From Sphingomonas sp. (GTDB lineage Bacteria; Pseudomonadota; Alphaproteobacteria; Sphingomonadales; Sphingomonadaceae), in NCBI GenBank assembly GCA_025981625.1, contig JAICXF010000002.1:5040-69039 (forward strand): a stretch of DNA of 64,000 bases. Direction: 5' to 3'. A program made the position numbers and the translations under genes. Position 1 is the first letter of the stretch. Each line of letters starts with the position of its first letter. The notes under the pieces were generated by a model that saw only the letters and a list, made by a program, of their open reading frames with translations, was not told where the DNA came from and did no database searches. Shown in pieces: positions 62,554-64,000 of the stretch.

Positions 62554-63594
62554 TTGAGCCTGAGCACAGTCGCGTCACCACGCATCGCCGTGCTGCTTCC
62601 CTGCTACAACGAGGAAGCGGCGATTGCCGCGACGATTGCCGGCTTTCGCTCGGCGCTGCCCGGAGCGACGATCTACGTCTATGACAACAACAGCCGCGAC
62701 CGCACCCGCGAGGTGGCGGCGAAGGCCGGCGCCGTGGTCCGCACTGAACGTCAGCAGGGCAAGGGCAATGTCGTGCGCCGGATGTTCGCCGACGTCGACG
62801 CCGACATTTACGTCATGGCCGACGGCGACCTGACCTATGATCCGAAATCCGCCCCGGTGATGGTCGACCTCCTGATCGCCGAGCAGCTCGACATGGTCGT
62901 CGGCACCCGGCGGCACGAGGAGAAGGACGCCTATCGCGGCGGTCACGTGCTGGGCAATCGCATCTTCACGGGCATGCTCGCCGGCCTGTTCGGTCGAAGT
63001 TTCACCGACATCTTCTCGGGTTATCGCGTGTTCTCGCGACGGTTCGTGAAGAGCTTCCCGGTGCTTTCCGCCGGGTTCGAGATCGAGACCGAGATGAGCG
63101 TCCACGCGCTCGAGCTGCGCATGCCGGTGGGCGAGCTCGAGACCGCCTACGCCGCCCGGCCGGAGGGCTCCCAATCCAAGCTGTCGACCTGGTCCGATGG
63201 CCTTCGGATCCTGCGCACGATCGTGACTCTTTACCGGGTCGAGCGGCCGGCGCTCTACTTCGGCCTGATCGGCGCCGTCCTCATCGCACTCGCCGTCGTC
63301 CTCGCGATCCCGCTGGTGATCACCTACGTCCACACCGGGCTGGTGCCGCGCTTCCCGACGGCGATCCTGGTCACCGGAATCATCATCGTCGCGGTGCTGA
63401 GCTTCTTCGCCGGCCTGATCCTCGACACCGTTACCCGCGGCCGCCGCGAGATGCGCCGGCTCGCTTATCTCGCTTATTCCTCCCCGAGCTCGCTCGGGGA
63501 GGGGGACCGCTCGAAGAGCGGTGGAGGGGCCCCTCCGTCACGGCTTCGCCGTGCCACCTCCCCTCGAAAACGAGGGGAGGATAGCCTGCCTTGA
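62554..63594 (+). CDS. Family 2 glycosyltransferase with two C-terminal membrane helices
   Basis: 346 residues from TTG 62554, 7 bp after GGGAGGGG (62539-62546); frames further upstream run through the repeat. GT-A motifs: RIAVLLPCYNEEAAIAATIA, VYDNNSRDRT, and the DxD motif in MADGDLTYD. Two membrane helices (IGAVLIALAVVLAIPLVITY; AILVTGIIIVAVLSFFAGLI) follow, as in dolichyl/polyprenyl-phosphate sugar transferases. Probably transfers a sugar to a polyprenyl phosphate. The last 38 residues are encoded by the repeat at 63478-63582. Confidence 0.85.
   Translation: MSLSTVASPRIAVLLPCYNEEAAIAATIAGFRSALPGATIYVYDNNSRDRTREVAAKAGAVVRTERQQGKGNVVRRMFADVDADIYVMADGDLTYDPKSAPVMVDLLIAEQLDMVVGTRRHEEKDAYRGGHVLGNRIFTGMLAGLFGRSFTDIFSGYRVFSRRFVKSFPVLSAGFEIETEMSVHALELRMPVGELETAYAARPEGSQSKLSTWSDGLRILRTIVTLYRVERPALYFGLIGAVLIALAVVLAIPLVITYVHTGLVPRFPTAILVTGIIIVAVLSFFAGLILDTVTRGRREMRRLAYLAYSSPSSLGEGDRSKSGGGAPPSRLRRATSPRKRGEDSLP
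63478..63582. repeat. CTCCCC-type composite repeat overlapping the end of the GT2 gene
   Basis: CTCCCCGAGC-TCGCTCGGGGAG, GGGACCGCTCGAAGAGCGG and CCTCCCCTCGAAAACGAGGG-type hairpins plus a central CACGGCTTCGCCGTG. Related to 57094-57217. The GT2 reading frame runs through it and stops 10 bp beyond. Confidence 0.85.
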
Positions 63595-63650
63595 ACCTTC
63601 AACGCTTCACGCCGATGTAGCCAGCACAATCAACAAAGGATCCGTTTCAC

Positions 63651-64000
63651 GTGACCGACCACCAGGACATCATCTCCCAGCTCGTCCCCATCGTCATCGA
63701 GCAGTCCAGCCGGGGCGAGCGCAGCTTCGACATCTATTCGCGGCTGCTGCGGGAACGGATCATCTTCGTCACCGGCGCGATCGAGGACCACATGGCCTCG
63801 CTCATCACCGCCCAGCTGCTCTTCCTCGAGGCCGAGAACCCGAAGAAGGACATCTCGATGTATATCAACAGCCCAGGCGGCGTGGTGACCGCCGGTCTCG
63901 CGATCCACGACACGATGCAATACATCCGCCCCCGCGTCGGCACGGTGTGCATCGGTCAGGCGGCATCGATGGGCAGCTTCCTGCTGTCGGCCGGCGAGCC
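63651..64000 (+). CDS. clpP: ATP-dependent Clp protease proteolytic subunit, 3' truncated by window edge
   Basis: 116 residues visible from GTG 63651 (AAAGGA about 11 bp upstream). [20 protein letters not shown] and [20 protein letters not shown] are the classic ClpP start, and [16 protein letters not shown] holds the catalytic Ser. The catalytic His and Asp lie beyond the window. ClpP forms the barrel that degrades substrates unfolded by ClpX/ClpA. A clpX gene would be expected downstream; the RcdA homologue in this window would be one of its adaptors. Confidence 0.96.
   Translation, partial: MTDHQDIISQLVPIVIEQSSRGERSFDIYSRLLRERIIFVTGAIEDHMASLITAQLLFLEAENPKKDISMYINSPGGVVTAGLAIHDTMQYIRPRVGTVCIGQAASMGSFLLSAGE

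Overview
The window is high-G+C, gene-dense DNA with start codons that are often TTG or GTG and many overlapping gene ends. It looks like the chromosome of a sphingomonad-type alphaproteobacterium. Pointers are a DUF1465/RcdA homologue, a DksA with one cysteine left in its zinc site, a Caulobacter/Xanthomonas-type TonB receptor, a MutL with the endonuclease motif (no MutH expected), and dispersed palindromic repeats of the kind common in Sphingomonadales. Both ends are cut inside genes: a polysaccharide flippase on the left and clpP on the right.

Left part (1-19.7 kb): the tail of an envelope-polysaccharide locus (flippase, asparagine synthase), two small secreted proteins, surE, dksA, a periplasmic DUF3857/transglutaminase-like protein, a TonB-domain protein, two divergent DUF465 small proteins, an RcdA homologue, an iron-type alcohol dehydrogenase overlapping an acyl-CoA thioesterase, a nitronate-monooxygenase-like flavoprotein, a UDP-sugar epimerase, and a complete tripartite RND efflux operon.

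Centre-left (19.8-34.5 kb): the most distinctive block, an alpha-glucan utilisation locus. On the minus strand lie a TonB-dependent receptor, a terminator-like hairpin, then four tightly packed genes: flavin-dependent halogenase, secreted GH13 amylase, GH13 glucosidase, second halogenase. On the plus strand lie a LacI-type regulator, an MFS sugar transporter and an exported GH31 alpha-glucosidase. A perfect 12-bp tandem repeat with TACGTA cores sits between receptor and regulator, and a similar site precedes the transporter. I infer import and breakdown of malto-oligosaccharides under the LacI regulator. Why two halogenase-fold enzymes that keep their catalytic residues belong here is an open question.

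Centre-right (34.6-54.7 kb): DUF805 membrane protein, tRNA-Lys, the elongasome operon mreB-mreC-mreD-mrdA-rodA, mutL (with an in-frame palindromic repeat), a fluoride riboswitch controlling crcB, ppa, a 57-residue small protein, a divergent ketol-acid reductoisomerase, miaA and serB (overlapping start codons), a Sel1/SPOR protein, a ParA - ribbon-helix-helix - TPR/SPOR lipoprotein operon, pyrB, ruvX, a DUF3089 hydrolase and two small membrane proteins.

Right part (55.2-64 kb): gatC-gatA-gatB with a palindromic repeat after each gene, a PafA-type phosphatase, a proline-rich small protein, tRNA-Leu, trigger factor with a His/Lys-rich tail, a GT2 glycosyltransferase whose C-terminus is encoded by a repeat, and the start of clpP. 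All functional calls rest on reading motifs; no database search was run.
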